The translations under genes were made by a program, and so were the position numbers. Below the pieces are notes generated by a model. The model made no database searches and had not been told where the DNA came from. It saw only the letters and a program-made list of their open reading frames with translations. A stretch of DNA of 13,844 nucleotides. Source: Candidatus Woykebacteria bacterium GWB1_45_5 (GTDB taxonomy: Bacteria > Patescibacteriota > Microgenomatia > Woykebacterales > RBG-16-39-9b). Where the stretch lies: the NCBI GenBank assembly GCA_001816645.1, contig MHCO01000030.1, positions 212-14,055 of the forward strand. The letters run 5' to 3'. Positions 11,983 to 13,844 of this stretch are shown here, piece after piece; position 1 is the first letter of the stretch; each line of letters begins with the position of its first letter.

Positions 11983-13844
11983 TTAGGCGGCCTCCTGCAC
12001 CTCTTCTACCTCTTCTTTAAGTTCTTCTACCCCAAGCTCCTTGCTAACTTCTTCTCCCTTAACGATCGTCTCTTCCCCAGCTGCTGCTGCCAATTCTCTG
12101 GCTTCTTCTTCAATTTTTTCTTCAGTGGCTAGCTCTTTGGCGCTAACTTCTTTTTCTTCCTCTACCTTTGCTCCTAAAAGCTCTACCTTTAACCCTAGGC
12201 CGTTTAGCTCTTTGACCAAAACCTTAAAAGACTCTGGAACAGTTGCCTCGGGAATGTCGGTGCCTTTAACGATTGCTTCAAAGGCTTTGGCCCGACCAAT
12301 AACATCATCGCTTTTAATGGTTAGCATTTCCTGCAGGGTATGGGCAGCACCGTAGGCTTCCAGAGCCCAAACCTCCATCTCTCCTAGGCGCTGTCCTCCC
12401 ATTTGGGCCTTTCCGCCCAGGGGTTGTTGGGTAACTAAGGAGTAAGGGCCTGTGCTTCGGGCGTGGACTTTTTCGTCAACCATATGGACAAGCTTCATGA
12501 TATAACCAATTCCGACTGTAACTCTGTTTTCAAAAGGGTCTCCGGTTTTACCGTCGTATAAAGTGACCTTACCATCAACCGGCAGTTTTGCCTTTTTTAA
12601 TTCCTCAACTAACCAACTTTCACTGAAGCCACCAAAAGGCGGCACGGCTACTTTGTAACCAAGTTTAGAAGCAGCCCAGCCAAGGTGCGTTTCTAAAAGC
12701 TGTCCCAGGTTCATTCGAGAGATAACCGAGAGGGGAGAAATTACAATGTCAATTGGTGTACCATCTCCTAAGCAGGGCATATCTTCCACTGGCATAACCC
12801 TGGAAATTACTCCTTTGTTTCCATGACGGCCAGCCAGTTTATCGCCAATAGTAATCTTTCTGGTTTGGGCTACCTTAACTTTAATTAAACGAACCGCTCC
12901 CGGCTCAAGTTCATCACCAGCTTCTTTAGAAAGGATTTTAACGTCTACTACCGTCCCACGCTCACCATGAGGCATCCGCAGCGAAGTATCACGTACCTCC
13001 CGAGCTTTTTCGCCAAAAATCGCCCGCAACAGCCGCTCTTCCGCTGTTAATTCGGTCTCACCCTTGGGGGTAATTTTACCCACCAAAATATCATTTGGCC
13101 CAACTTCTGCCCCGATGTAGACGATTCCTTCTTCGTCAAGATTAGCCAAAGCTTCTTCGCCAACATTGGGGATATCGCGGGTTGTGTCTTCCGGTCCAAG
13201 CTTGGTTTCATTTACTGAAACCTCATACTCTTCGATGTGAACCGAAGTCAAAATATCCTCCCGGACCAACCTTTCCGAAATGACGATTGCATCTTCGTAG
13301 CCATAACCTTCCCAACTCATATAGGCAATCATCAGATTTCTTCCTAAGGAAAGTTCGCCGTTATCGGTCACCGGACCATCTACCAAACAGTCTCCTTTTC
13401 TTACTTTATCGCCAACTGTTACCAAAGGCCTTTGGGAATAGCAAGTGTTCTGGTTGGATTTTCCAAACTTCATCACCGGGAATTTGTATTCTTTTTTATC
13501 TTCTCCCTTAAGTACTACCTCTTTGGCATCTACGTGAGTGATTTTTCCATCTACCGGACTTTTTACAACCCGGCCGATATTTTCCGTTACCGCTCCTTCC
13601 ATACCAGTACCAACCGTTGGCGCTTCGGGGTGAACGAGTGGCACGGCTTGGTTTTGCATGTTGGCTCCCATCAAGGCCCGGTTGGCATCGTCGTGAGCCA
13701 GAAAAGGAATAAGCGAAGAACTAGCTCCAAGCATCTGCCAAGGTGCAATTTCCACAAAATCAATTAGCGAGGCTGGGCCAGAGATAAAACTGCTTTTATA
13801 ACGGAGTGGAACCAGCTTATCCAAAACAAGACCCTTCCGGCCGA
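11983..13844 (-). CDS. rpoB: DNA-directed RNA polymerase subunit beta, C-terminal part
   Basis: The gene enters from the right edge; 619 C-terminal residues are visible, so the true start is outside. Landmarks are [35 protein letters not shown], the active-site Lys segment [35 protein letters not shown] and [19 protein letters not shown], all in family order. The usually conserved NPLGVPSRMN reads [10 protein letters not shown] here. After the normal C-terminal helix (about [15 protein letters not shown]) there is an extra acidic tail of roughly 60 residues, rich in Glu and Ala. The subunit forms the other half of the polymerase cleft with beta'. It is followed after 3 nt by rpoC, and the pair is surely one operon. 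In-frame TTG codons near 13824 are internal, not starts. Confidence 0.98.
   Translation of the reverse strand, partial: GRKGLVLDKLVPLRYKSSFISGPASLIDFVEIAPWQMLGASSSLIPFLAHDDANRALMGANMQNQAVPLVHPEAPTVGTGMEGAVTENIGRVVKSPVDGKITHVDAKEVVLKGEDKKEYKFPVMKFGKSNQNTCYSQRPLVTVGDKVRKGDCLVDGPVTDNGELSLGRNLMIAYMSWEGYGYEDAIVISERLVREDILTSVHIEEYEVSVNETKLGPEDTTRDIPNVGEEALANLDEEGIVYIGAEVGPNDILVGKITPKGETELTAEERLLRAIFGEKAREVRDTSLRMPHGERGTVVDVKILSKEAGDELEPGAVRLIKVKVAQTRKITIGDKLAGRHGNKGVISRVMPVEDMPCLGDGTPIDIVISPLSVISRMNLGQLLETHLGWAASKLGYKVAVPPFGGFSESWLVEELKKAKLPVDGKVTLYDGKTGDPFENRVTVGIGYIMKLVHMVDEKVHARSTGPYSLVTQQPLGGKAQMGGQRLGEMEVWALEAYGAAHTLQEMLTIKSDDVIGRAKAFEAIVKGTDIPEATVPESFKVLVKELNGLGLKVELLGAKVEEEKEVSAKELATEEKIEEEARELAAAAGEETIVKGEEVSKELGVEELKEEVEEVQEAA

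Noticed and set aside
11237..12355. Open plus-strand frames such as 11237-11581 and 12041-12355
   Set aside because: They lie antisense to rpoC and rpoB, are Ser/Leu-rich because they mirror Lys/Glu-rich coding sequence, and have no ribosome sites or recognisable domains.
13822..13824. TTG as the start of a truncated rpoB
   Set aside because: The frame continues upstream to the window edge with residues matching RpoB, so this is an internal Leu codon.

Overview
The window most likely comes from a Candidate Phyla Radiation (Patescibacteria) bacterium, perhaps of the Microgenomates type. This is inference from gene content and style: a complete rpoC with a coiled-coil insertion near the N-terminus, compact AT-leaning intergenic DNA, secreted Asn/Thr-rich low-complexity proteins, and a SipW/TasA-like surface-protein cluster. 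No 16S rRNA or other decisive marker is present.

Layout, right to left because most genes are on the minus strand. The 3' part of rpoB (11983-13844) and all of rpoC (8188-11979) form a coupled pair. They are followed by a ~210-nt untranslated tail ending in a strong intrinsic terminator (7947-7977). Next comes a small four-helix-bundle (S23-type) gene (7526-7894), framed by arrays of a 7-nt repeat in opposite orientations. Then follow a secreted Asn/Thr-rich protein made of an 86-residue duplication (6841-7425), with its own 12-bp terminator, and a secreted N-acetylmuramoyl-L-alanine amidase (5989-6609). The amidase is preceded by a leader holding a good promoter, a possible 15-codon peptide and an intrinsic terminator that ends almost at the amidase start codon.

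The middle of the window (2593-5901) is an envelope or matrix cluster. It contains a TasA/camelysin-like protein, an ER-type (Ser-His) signal peptidase I of the SipW kind, a second protein with a SipW-type signal, and a Sec-exported protein joining a TasA-like domain to 16 uninterrupted RTX nonapeptides. A simple model is that the SipW-like peptidase matures the TasA-like proteins outside the membrane, the RTX protein adds a calcium-binding element, and the amidase and Asn/Thr-rich protein act at the same surface. The TasA-like gene and the Asn/Thr-rich gene share an almost identical 5' leader, which suggests linked expression or a common origin.

The left end holds a plus-strand VapBC-type toxin-antitoxin pair (1789-2420), with a promoter enclosed by a 9-bp inverted repeat. 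It is followed leftwards by minus-strand nucleotide-sugar genes, a UDP-sugar 6-dehydrogenase (222-1493) and the start of an extended-SDR epimerase/dehydratase (1-220). These probably belong to a capsule or surface-polysaccharide locus.

Points that deserve most attention are the amidase leader, the 7-nt repeat arrays around the four-helix-bundle gene, the repeated leader shared by two secreted-protein genes, the charge-polarised duplication, and an Asn-to-Gly change beside the catalytic DFDGD motif of RpoC.
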